Assembly (NCBI GenBank): GCA_023417785.1
Contig: JAEZEH010000005.1
Location: 1 to 64,000 of the forward strand
DNA from: Bacteroidota bacterium
GTDB lineage: Bacteria; Bacteroidota; Bacteroidia; Cytophagales; Cyclobacteriaceae
Direction of reading: 5' to 3'
DNA: 64,000 nucleotides
Part shown: one piece after another, positions 16,485-24,961 of the stretch
Layout of the letters: each line of letters begins with the position of its first letter
Numbering within the stretch: the stretch's first letter is position 1
Notes under the pieces: generated by a model
Databases searched by the model: none
What the model was told of the DNA's origin: nothing
Seen by the model: the letters and a program-made list of their open reading frames with translations, nothing else
Program-made: the position numbers and the translations under genes

Positions 16485-17672
16485 ATGAATGAATTGCTTC
16501 ATATAAAAGACTACGAGTATCCGCTTCCGCTAGAGCGAATCGCGCTCTATCCGCTGGCAGAGCGTGACCAATCCAAATTACTGATTTATAACCGGGGCGA
16601 AATTTTCCATCAGCAGTTTCGCGATCTGGCATCGTGGCTCCCTGAAAACGCTCTGCTGCTATTTAATAATACGCGGGTTATCCAGGCCCGGATGATTTTC
16701 CGGAAAGACAGCGGCGCCAGCATAGAAGTGTTTCTGCTTAATCCTTTAGCGCCGTCGTCGTTGTTACTCCAGGCCATGCAGGCTGTGGGCGAATGCACGT
16801 GGAAGTGTACGATTGGAAACCTCAAACGGTGGAAAGACGGAATCCGTCTGGAACAAAACGTTGGCGATGTCATCCTTAGTGCCGAATTGACAAATCGTGA
16901 AAAAAGTGAAGTTCACTTTACGTGGAACGGCGACTTAACCTTTGCGGAAGTTATTTCGCTTACGGGAAACACGCCACTCCCACCCTACCTGAAACGCAAG
17001 CCCGTGGCTGATGATCGGGAACGGTATCAAACCATTTATTCGACTCTCGAAGGGGCGGTGGCGGCGCCTACCGCGGGGCTTCACTTTACAGAGGCCGTAT
17101 TTAAATCGCTAGGGGCAAAAAATATTCAACGCGACTTCCTGACATTACATGTGAGTGCCGGAACATTTCAACCTGTGAAGGAAGCAAATGCATTGCAGCA
17201 TATTATGCACCGGGAACAAATTGTTGTCACGCTTGATAATGTACGCAATCTTATTGGCCGCAGCGGTCCGCTGATCCCCGTGGGAACTACTTCAATGCGG
17301 ACGCTGGAAAGCCTGTACTGGTTTGGTGTGAAGTTAATGCGGGATCCGGAATCGCCATTTTATATTTCTCAGGACGACGCGTATCAATTGACCGGCGATC
17401 TCTCGCGGGAGGATGCCCTCTCATACGTCGTGAGAAGAATGGAGACCCTAAAAGTTGATTCAATAGTCGGTGAAACAGCGATCTATATCCGGCCAGGCTA
17501 TCGGTTTCGGATTTGCGAAGGGCTGATTACAAACTTCCATCAACCCGCATCTACGCTTATCCTGCTCGTCGCGGCATTTATCGGTGAGGATTGGCGAAAG
17601 GTGTATGACGCTGCACTGAATAACGGCTACCGTTTCCTCAGCTACGGCGACAGTTCACTCCTGATTCCATAA
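16485..17672 (+). CDS. queA: S-adenosylmethionine:tRNA ribosyltransferase-isomerase (QueA family)
   Basis: A 395-residue QueA-family protein, which transfers and isomerises the ribosyl of SAM onto preQ1-tRNA in queuosine synthesis. Matching elements are LLLFNNTRVIQARM (residues ~55-70), the signature GAVAAPTAGLHFT (~187-199), VGTTSMRTLESL and FHQPASTLILLVAAFIG near the C terminus. Bacteroidota often carry two family members, and this one is the longer type, so queuosine synthesis is probable but a paralogous role cannot be excluded. It stands alone with a terminator directly after its stop. Confidence 0.85.
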   Translation: MNELLHIKDYEYPLPLERIALYPLAERDQSKLLIYNRGEIFHQQFRDLASWLPENALLLFNNTRVIQARMIFRKDSGASIEVFLLNPLAPSSLLLQAMQAVGECTWKCTIGNLKRWKDGIRLEQNVGDVILSAELTNREKSEVHFTWNGDLTFAEVISLTGNTPLPPYLKRKPVADDRERYQTIYSTLEGAVAAPTAGLHFTEAVFKSLGAKNIQRDFLTLHVSAGTFQPVKEANALQHIMHREQIVVTLDNVRNLIGRSGPLIPVGTTSMRTLESLYWFGVKLMRDPESPFYISQDDAYQLTGDLSREDALSYVVRRMETLKVDSIVGETAIYIRPGYRFRICEGLITNFHQPASTLILLVAAFIGEDWRKVYDAALNNGYRFLSYGDSSLLIP

Positions 17673-17703
17673 AAAAAGCTACATTATCAGTGTAGCCTTT
17701 TCA
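17671..17703. terminator. Bidirectional rho-independent terminator
   Basis: The inverted repeat GCTACA (17678-17683) / TGTAGC (17691-17696) with a 7-nt loop is flanked by a run of A on the left and CTTTTC on the right, so it can terminate both the queA transcript and the convergent OmpA-family gene. Confidence 0.75.
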
Positions 17704-17719
17704 TTTCGTGATGATTCTG

Positions 17720-20044
17720 TTATTGGTGAATTCCAACGGCATTCAGGTCGACGATGCGCACCTCCACGCGGCGTTCTTCTTCCTTGTTTCCTGACGACTC
17801 CTTGGAGACGCCATAACCTTTGGCTACGATTCTTCGCCGTACAATACCCTTGTGGTTGAAATAGTCCAGCACAGCGATTGCCCGTTTATTGGATAGTTCA
17901 CGGTTCATTTCTTCTGATCCTTCAGCCGAGGCAAAGCCGGAAATTTCAATACCGAGATCCGGGTTTTTCAACAACTCCTTATGAATTGCGTCAAGTTGTG
18001 AGTTATAATTGGTTTTCAGGTCGCTTTTGCCAGCATCGAAATAAACCTTCAGATTTCGCGTAAGCAAATCTTTGTCGACGACAGTAGCGCGCGTCCCTTG
18101 TCCTTTTTGTTTTTTGGCTTCTTCGTGAACGGTGAAAGTGGGCAATGCAAATATTGTTTTGCCATCGACCTGCTTCTGTTCAAATTTACTCTCATCGCTC
18201 TCGTCGTAGTAGTACACTCTCGTGGCCGTTTCAATCTTTTTATTCTCCGCCTCATTGAAGTTCACATCTCCTATGGGCTGCGTCATTTGTACGAGTTCAA
18301 CGAGATAACTGATACCCTCTTTATCCTGAGCCGACATAAGATCCAGCATCATATCGTACACATCGATATTTCCTGACTGAACCAATTTAGCTTCATGGGT
18401 CTTACGCAGATTGGTTTTCACATCCTGATCGGTGTCGTAGAAAGCATTTTTTACCTGAACCTCCTGACCAACGACCACGTCGAATTGTTTGATTGTCTTG
18501 AGATTTATCTGTTGATACAATTCATAAAAATAAGATTGATTCGGAATATTGATATTCAGTGTGTACGGCAGGAATCCCTCTGATTCAATGATCATATCAT
18601 AGTTCTTTGCCGGTGGCAGGATAACCAGATAATTTCCGGTTACCGGATCCGGATCATAGACGAAGTCGAGTTTCTTGTCGGTTTCATTATCAATAAGGTA
18701 CATCCTGGTGGGAATCGGTTTTCCGGTTTCCGCGTTCAATATTCTTCCTTTGATCATCGTCAGCGGAATATTGGCTGACTCAGAAGGCATATCGATGTAA
18801 TAAATATCCTGGCCACCCATACCGCCTTTACGATCAGAAGAGAAGTAAGCGCGTGTACCGTCGGCGATAAGGGTAAAATAGTTATCGTTCGCAGTAGTAT
18901 TAACGGGATACCCCATGTTTTCCGGCGATGACCACGCGTCGCCGACAAATTTGGTCATGAAAATATCACGTCCACCCATTGAGTTGTGACCATCTGACGT
19001 AAAGAAAAGCGTTTTCTGGTCGGGATGGATAAATGGTGCATCCTCATTCGCCTTTGTGTTAATGCCAGGTCCGAGATTTACCGGAGCGCTCCACGTACCA
19101 TTTGGCTGCAGCACGGTCTTGAAAATATCAAGTCCCCCCTGTCCACCAAGCCTGTCACTAGCAAAGTAGATTGTTTTTCCATCAGGGGTTATTGAAGCTG
19201 TTGACTCGAGATACTTTGGCGTGTTGATATTCGGTGTTAGCAGGGATGGCTTCGACCAGTCGGTACCTGATTTAGTGATCTGAAACAATCCACCGGGATC
19301 AAGTGCACCTCCCATAAAGATGATCATCTTCTGACCATCAGCAGAAATACCGGCCGTCCCCACATTATAGTTATGAGCGATCGGTATAATCCTGGGCTCT
19401 GTCCACGTACCTTCGTTGTTATAAGAAATATATATCTCCTCAATGAATTTGTCACCCGTTCTTGTTTTACCCGTATTGGGTCTGAGCGCGGTAAACGCCA
19501 TCACACTTTCATCTGCAGACACGACGGGGTTGTACTCAGTGTACGGTGTATTGACAATTGAATTAAAGTGATGAACCGTAAAGTTACGCGGTACCGACAT
19601 AAACGACATCGCGTTGTAACATGCTTTCAACGCATCATCGGCCAGGCCCACTGCCTTTTTATCAGCCTTCGAAAGTTCGCGATACCTGTTTAAAGCCTCA
19701 ATTGCCTGCGGAAGGTTTTCGTCGCGTGCGTAGAGCAGACCCAGATCATAATGCAGGGATAAAGGCAAACCCTGTCCATTCTTCGCGGCATATTCGTAGT
19801 AAGGAATTGCCTTAATATGCTGGTTTACGTCCATCGCCCGGTGATAACATACACCGGTTTTATAATGCACCAACGGGTCTTTTTCGCCGGACTCTATTGC
19901 CTCAAGAAATTTAGTCAACGCGGCATCGTAGGCCTTAACACCAAAAAGTCGTTCCGCTTCATTTCGTGCTTTGCTTCCCTGCCCGTAAAGCATGCATACT
20001 GACACGAGAAACATCACCGTGAGGTAACTGAACTTTCTTCCCAT
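17720..20044 (-). CDS. TPR-PD40 propeller-OmpA family protein (PorE-like)
   Basis: A 774-residue envelope protein. Order of parts: signal peptide (residues 1-22), TPR repeats (~25-140), a beta propeller of PD40-type blades (~190-440; repeats such as ISADGQKMIIF, SITPDGKTIYFASDRLGGQGGLDIF), a carboxypeptidase-regulatory-like domain (~450-540; GRILNAETGKPIP), and a C-terminal OmpA domain (~660-770). This is the architecture of the T9SS component PorE, though Bacteroidota have several such paralogues. In the OmpA domain the usual GHTD is GFASA, so the peptidoglycan-contacting Asp is absent, while ERRVEVRI is kept. Start at MGRKFSYL (20044). Confidence 0.8.
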   Translation of the reverse strand: MGRKFSYLTVMFLVSVCMLYGQGSKARNEAERLFGVKAYDAALTKFLEAIESGEKDPLVHYKTGVCYHRAMDVNQHIKAIPYYEYAAKNGQGLPLSLHYDLGLLYARDENLPQAIEALNRYRELSKADKKAVGLADDALKACYNAMSFMSVPRNFTVHHFNSIVNTPYTEYNPVVSADESVMAFTALRPNTGKTRTGDKFIEEIYISYNNEGTWTEPRIIPIAHNYNVGTAGISADGQKMIIFMGGALDPGGLFQITKSGTDWSKPSLLTPNINTPKYLESTASITPDGKTIYFASDRLGGQGGLDIFKTVLQPNGTWSAPVNLGPGINTKANEDAPFIHPDQKTLFFTSDGHNSMGGRDIFMTKFVGDAWSSPENMGYPVNTTANDNYFTLIADGTRAYFSSDRKGGMGGQDIYYIDMPSESANIPLTMIKGRILNAETGKPIPTRMYLIDNETDKKLDFVYDPDPVTGNYLVILPPAKNYDMIIESEGFLPYTLNINIPNQSYFYELYQQINLKTIKQFDVVVGQEVQVKNAFYDTDQDVKTNLRKTHEAKLVQSGNIDVYDMMLDLMSAQDKEGISYLVELVQMTQPIGDVNFNEAENKKIETATRVYYYDESDESKFEQKQVDGKTIFALPTFTVHEEAKKQKGQGTRATVVDKDLLTRNLKVYFDAGKSDLKTNYNSQLDAIHKELLKNPDLGIEISGFASAEGSEEMNRELSNKRAIAVLDYFNHKGIVRRRIVAKGYGVSKESSGNKEEERRVEVRIVDLNAVGIHQ

Positions 20045-20276
20045 AGCAAAAAGTTTAAATCCCAATATTACTAATAACAGTTGTCGTAAAGTTGCGAAGT
20101 GCGATACGAACCTTACAATGTCATTTAACATTCCGGTATTTCAATGTTTCGGTTTGTACCATCCATAAGATCATCAATGGGTCAACATCAGAATTTGAAC
20201 TATTGACCGAAAAAACTACGTCAGGTAGGAAAATATTTGCTGAATAGCGACTTTTAATATTTTGGAAAAACTCTGC

Positions 20277-23200
20277 ATGAAAGAAAAGTTACTTCAACTG
20301 CTTAAAGTGAAGCCGCATGAAAGCCGGAGAGTAATGCTCTTGCTTATCATGAGTTTCTTCATGGGAGTCTTCGTTGCAACCTTCTCGGTAGCCGCCCAAT
20401 CATTATTTCTGCAGAAGTTCGATGAAACCACTGACCTCCCAGTGGCGCTTTTGTTTTCGGGAGCCTTCGGGCTGTTAGCGACAATGTTGTATAATTTTCT
20501 TCAAAACAGAATTCCATTTCCATTACTTGCCGCATTGAGTCTTTCAGTGATTACCGGATTAACTGCCTTTATTGAGTTTGGTGGTAATCTGGTTCGCGAC
20601 AGCCGCGACATCTACTTCTTTGGTTTTACAGCGATCATTCCGTTTTCATATATTACGTTACTTGTTTTCTGGGGAGCTTTCGGCAGACTGTTTAATGTAA
20701 GAGAATCAAGACGGCTTCTCAGCTCGGTGGATCAGGGCGCAATGATTGCATCGTTCATTGCATTCTTTCTTATCCCACAGTTCCTTGAACTCCGGTGGGC
20801 AACGACAGAAAGCCTCTTCTCCGTAAGCTTGCTTTCAATTGCGATATTTCTGGCACTTTTCATTTACCTCTCGCGACAGCATTTGAGCCAGGCCCGAACA
20901 TTCGCACAGGAACGAATCACGAACAGGAAGGTACCTTTCGCCGACTTTTTCAAAAACAAGTATTTGCTTTTCATGTCGCTGTTCATCATTGTGTCGATGA
21001 TCGCAACAAACTTCGTGGAATTCTCATTTTTAAACGTAGCCACGCTTTATAATGAAGGCAAGGACGAAGACAATCTCGCCAGACTACTGGCCTACTTCGA
21101 AATGACCATCGTGATCTTCGCATTCCTCTTCGATACCGTTGCTCAGGATCGGATTATCAAAGACTATGGTATGCGTGTTTCGCTACTCATCAACCCAATT
21201 CTCATCGGCTTTTTCACTGTGTGCGCGCTGGTTCTGGGTTCTGCTTTCGGATATACTCCCCAGGATAATCTGTTTATTGTCTTCTTCATCATTATTTCAA
21301 TCAGTCGCCTGTTCCTTTCAACGTTTAAGCAAACCATTGATGAAACAACATTCAGGTTGTATTTGCTGCCGATTGAAAGTAACATCCGTATTGATGTTCA
21401 AACCAAAATTACCGGCACAGTTACGGCATTCGCAAGTCTGCTGGCCGGGGGACTAATTTACCTGATCACACAAATTGAGTGGTTTGGATTGTTGTCTATA
21501 ACAGCATTTACGATTCCGATGATTGCAGCCTGGTATATCGTAACGAATCGCATGCACCACAGTTATAAAGACACTCTTCAGACAACTCTCCAGCGATCGA
21601 AACAGAAAACCGCGAATGACCAAAAGACCGAGTTCTCTGTAACCACTTTGCTGGACCGTGAGAGCCATGGGACCATCGAAGAAAAAGTGATCTATTCACT
21701 TAAGCTAATGGAGAAGCTCGAACCGGCCCTTTATGAGAATTCACTTATTCGGCTGGCTTCCGGCGCAGGTGACAAAATTCGTGTATTCGCGCAGGACAAA
21801 CTCAGTGAACTGGGCATTCAGGATCCCGAAAGAAAGGAGCTAAGAACGTTAGCAGAAAATGCAATGAATGCAAGCCGCGAAAGTGACCTGCTTTCGATAA
21901 GCCCGGAGAAACTGATTCAGCTGAGTAAGTCTCCCAGGCGTAATGACCGGATTCTCGCCGCGAAAATGCTTCGCACACTTGTTGGCCCAAAAACCATTTT
22001 TGTTCTATTGGAGCTCCTACGCGATATCGATCCGAAAGTGCGTTTTGAAGCACTGCATACTGCCCGCAAAGTAAACCGTCCTGAAACGTGGCCGATCCTG
22101 ATTGAACTTCTTGGGGCACCGACATTCAGCCACCTTGCTGCCGCAGCGCTCACAGCCGGAGGTGAACAAATACTGGACACACTGGAGGCGGCGTTTCACA
22201 AGTCGGGACAATCAGACGTTGTGATGCTGCGTATCGTTCAGATCATGGGAAAGATCGGCGGACGCACAGCACACCAGCTTTTATGGAAAAAAGCTGATTT
22301 CCCCGATAAACGTATCGTCAAGCAAATCATTTACAGCCTACGTTATATTAATTATCAGGCTCTTGGCAAGGAACGGCGCGACATTGTGAATATTCTTGAT
22401 TCGGAACTAAGCAAGGCAATCTGGAATCTCGCGGCCATCCATGAACTACCTGATTTAATAACCTTCAAGTTCCTGCGGGAAGCCCTGCAGGAAGAAGTTC
22501 GCGACAATTTCAACCACATCTTCATGTTGTTATCGCTGATCTACGATCCGCGAAATGTTCAACTCGTCCGTGACAACCTCGAAAGTGGCGATCCTGAAAA
22601 CATCGCCTTTGCACTGGAACTCATCGACTTGTTCCTTGATCCCGAACTTAAACCGAAGTTGATTCCACTCCTTGACGAGTCACCGACTCCTCAGAAACTC
22701 AGGGACCTTCAGCTTTATTATCCACGTGAGGAATACAAACCCATCCAGGTAATAAATTACATCCTTAACCGCGACTTTAACTTTAACAATCGGTGGACGA
22801 AAGCCTGTGCCATTCACGCCAGTGCTTTTCTGGATGATTTCCGCGTCAGCCGGGGCCTTGTTGCTCACTTATTCAACCGCGACAAGCTCCTTCAGGAAAC
22901 TGCGGCATGGGTCATTTACAATAAAGACAAAAGTTTCTATTCGCGCGTAACGGAACGACTACCTGCCAGGGATAAATTCTTTCTCGATTCTTCAATTGAA
23001 AACAATCAGCTCCTCGACGGGCTGAATGACGGATTCTTTTTGTTCATCGAGATGGTAATGTTTATAAAACAATCTCCCTTGTTTCAAAACATAAACGGCA
23101 TACTCGTGGCAGAACTTGCGGACAAAATCGTACCACTGGATCTTGACGCAGGGAGTAAGCTGAAACTTGATCCGGAGGAAGCAAATGATCCGTTATTGAT

Positions 23201-23456
23201 AGTTGCTCATGGGAGCGTACAACTCAGCGATCAGGGGCGAATTGTAAAAATGATGCAAAAGGGCGATGCGTATGGTGAGGTTTTTACCAATGCTCCTGTT
23301 GAACGTATTACTCAAATCGAGGCGATGGAACGATCGGTGGTTTTCCGGATCAATATCATGGATCTTTACTTCGTGCTGGCCAATAACCATGAGATGGTAC
23401 ACGGACTAATGGAAAATATTTCGGCGGCGAACCAGCGTGTTGAGGTGAAGTTGTAG
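20277..23456 (+). CDS. Nucleotide-transporter-like/MFS membrane domain fused to HEAT repeats and a cNMP-binding domain
   Basis: A 1,059-residue fusion. Residues ~20-440 form 11-12 membrane helices with the look of the ATP/ADP (NTT/Tlc) or major facilitator transporters (SFFMGVFVATFSVAAQSLFL, LLVFWGAFGRLFNVRESRRL). Residues ~480-800 are helical HEAT-type repeats (SKSPRRNDRILAAKMLRTL, DIDPKVRFEALHTARKV). The last ~130 residues resemble a cyclic-nucleotide-binding domain (LLIVAHGSVQLSDQGRIV, KGDAYGEVF). Transport activity and ligand are unproven. Start at ATG 20277 (MKEKLLQLL). It precedes the TIR gene on the same strand by 69 nt. Confidence 0.8.
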   Translation: MKEKLLQLLKVKPHESRRVMLLLIMSFFMGVFVATFSVAAQSLFLQKFDETTDLPVALLFSGAFGLLATMLYNFLQNRIPFPLLAALSLSVITGLTAFIEFGGNLVRDSRDIYFFGFTAIIPFSYITLLVFWGAFGRLFNVRESRRLLSSVDQGAMIASFIAFFLIPQFLELRWATTESLFSVSLLSIAIFLALFIYLSRQHLSQARTFAQERITNRKVPFADFFKNKYLLFMSLFIIVSMIATNFVEFSFLNVATLYNEGKDEDNLARLLAYFEMTIVIFAFLFDTVAQDRIIKDYGMRVSLLINPILIGFFTVCALVLGSAFGYTPQDNLFIVFFIIISISRLFLSTFKQTIDETTFRLYLLPIESNIRIDVQTKITGTVTAFASLLAGGLIYLITQIEWFGLLSITAFTIPMIAAWYIVTNRMHHSYKDTLQTTLQRSKQKTANDQKTEFSVTTLLDRESHGTIEEKVIYSLKLMEKLEPALYENSLIRLASGAGDKIRVFAQDKLSELGIQDPERKELRTLAENAMNASRESDLLSISPEKLIQLSKSPRRNDRILAAKMLRTLVGPKTIFVLLELLRDIDPKVRFEALHTARKVNRPETWPILIELLGAPTFSHLAAAALTAGGEQILDTLEAAFHKSGQSDVVMLRIVQIMGKIGGRTAHQLLWKKADFPDKRIVKQIIYSLRYINYQALGKERRDIVNILDSELSKAIWNLAAIHELPDLITFKFLREALQEEVRDNFNHIFMLLSLIYDPRNVQLVRDNLESGDPENIAFALELIDLFLDPELKPKLIPLLDESPTPQKLRDLQLYYPREEYKPIQVINYILNRDFNFNNRWTKACAIHASAFLDDFRVSRGLVAHLFNRDKLLQETAAWVIYNKDKSFYSRVTERLPARDKFFLDSSIENNQLLDGLNDGFFLFIEMVMFIKQSPLFQNINGILVAELADKIVPLDLDAGSKLKLDPEEANDPLLIVAHGSVQLSDQGRIVKMMQKGDAYGEVFTNAPVERITQIEAMERSVVFRINIMDLYFVLANNHEMVHGLMENISAANQRVEVKL

Positions 23457-23525
23457 CATACGCCGGTATGGATTACTGTGAACAATAAGTAAAAGACGGA
23501 GAATAAAAAATAAAATAACCCCAAC

Positions 23526-24959
23526 ATGCAATTTGATATCGATGTGCTGATTGTTTTTGCTGACAAGGACGATGAATCCTCAGGAAATCAGCCAGGGTGG
23601 GTCACCCAGTTCAAACGGTTTCTGGAATTGATGCTCGGGCAAGTGCTCGGATCAAAACCTAACGTATTGTTGAAGGGAGAACACGACAATATTACCTCGC
23701 CGAATCTGGACAACACCGGTATTCTCGTTCCGATACTTTCAGAGAATTTCATAAAGTCCGGGGGGTGCCTGGATAACATTGAGACCTTTTACAAGCATTC
23801 GGAAGCTCATCCGGAGCGCGGACTGCGCCTTTTCAAAGTATTTAAGAGTCCGTTAAGTGTTCAGGAACAACCACCGCGTTTACGTGAACTTCTCGGATAT
23901 GAAATGTACCAGATTGATCCCGAATCGGGAGATGTGCGCGAGTATACTGATTACTTCAGCACCGAAGCGGAACGTCAGTATTGGATGAAGATGGTGGATC
24001 TGACGTATGATATCTATGACACGTTGTTTAGTATCAAGCATCAACACGCCGCGAAGGAACCGGTGATCTTCAAAAGGAAAACAATCTACCTGGCCGAAAC
24101 CGGCCACGATCTATCCGTTCAGCGCAACATCATCAAACGTGAATTACAACGCCACGGCTACAATGTTATGCCAAACCAGACGCTTCCGGGCACAATTGCT
24201 GAGCTGGAACGAATTGTGAAGCGCGACATAGATCAGTCATCACTGTCTATCCACCTTATCGGAAGTGCTTATGGCGAAATTCCCGAGGGATCCCAGAAGT
24301 CGGTAGTCGACCATCAACACCGAATTGCCGCGGAAAAAAGCATCCGCGCACGCGAAGAAGATCGGGAATTCACACGCCTGATCTGGATCCCGGCCAACCC
24401 GAGCAGTGCAAGTGAACGCCAAAAAAGCTTCATCGAGAACATCAAACGTGATGTAGAGGCCCAGGAAGGAGTGGAAATTCTACAAACGTCACTTGAAGAT
24501 TTCAAGAACATTATGCGGGAAGAGTTGCTCGATGCCGTTGAAAAAACGCAACTTGTTGAAAGCAGCGGCAAATCAATATACGTTATACACGATAAGGTGG
24601 ATCATGCAGAGGTTGCTCCATTTATCGATACGCTACGCAAATCCGGCTTTGATGTTCTTCTCCCAGAATTTGAAGGAGAACTACTTGAACTGCGGCAAAA
24701 ACATATTGATAATCTAAGGCGGCTTGACGGTGCAATTATCTTCAAGGGGAAAGTGAATGAACAGTGGGTTCGCATGAAAGCTCTTGACCTGCTGAAGGCA
24801 CCGGGTTTCGGCCGAAAGAAACCCATCGTTGCCAAGACCATTATTGCCGCACCCAGTTCAGGCCTCAATGTTGAAGTATTCCGCGCTCAGAACCTGCGGG
24901 TTATCGAATCGGATCAAACCGGCTCCTTTGATTCTTTCATCCAGGAATTTAATACATAA
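23526..24959 (+). CDS. Triple TIR-like domain protein
   Basis: A 477-residue soluble protein with three consecutive Rossmann-like modules: an N-terminal TIR domain (residues ~1-165; IDVLIVFADKDD, ILVPILSENFIKSGGCLDNIE), a middle DUF4062-like module (~182-345; KTIYLAETGHDLSVQRN, SSLSIHLIGSAYGEIPEG) and a C-terminal TIR-like module (~348-477; KSIYVIHDKVDHAEVAPFID). TIR domains either signal by assembly or degrade NAD+; the region after SENFIKSGGC has Glu two positions off the usual WCxxE spacing, so NADase activity is uncertain. It is followed after 2 nt by the nSTAND NTPase, implying tight coupling. Confidence 0.8.
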   Translation: MQFDIDVLIVFADKDDESSGNQPGWVTQFKRFLELMLGQVLGSKPNVLLKGEHDNITSPNLDNTGILVPILSENFIKSGGCLDNIETFYKHSEAHPERGLRLFKVFKSPLSVQEQPPRLRELLGYEMYQIDPESGDVREYTDYFSTEAERQYWMKMVDLTYDIYDTLFSIKHQHAAKEPVIFKRKTIYLAETGHDLSVQRNIIKRELQRHGYNVMPNQTLPGTIAELERIVKRDIDQSSLSIHLIGSAYGEIPEGSQKSVVDHQHRIAAEKSIRAREEDREFTRLIWIPANPSSASERQKSFIENIKRDVEAQEGVEILQTSLEDFKNIMREELLDAVEKTQLVESSGKSIYVIHDKVDHAEVAPFIDTLRKSGFDVLLPEFEGELLELRQKHIDNLRRLDGAIIFKGKVNEQWVRMKALDLLKAPGFGRKKPIVAKTIIAAPSSGLNVEVFRAQNLRVIESDQTGSFDSFIQEFNT

Positions 24960-24961
24960 CC

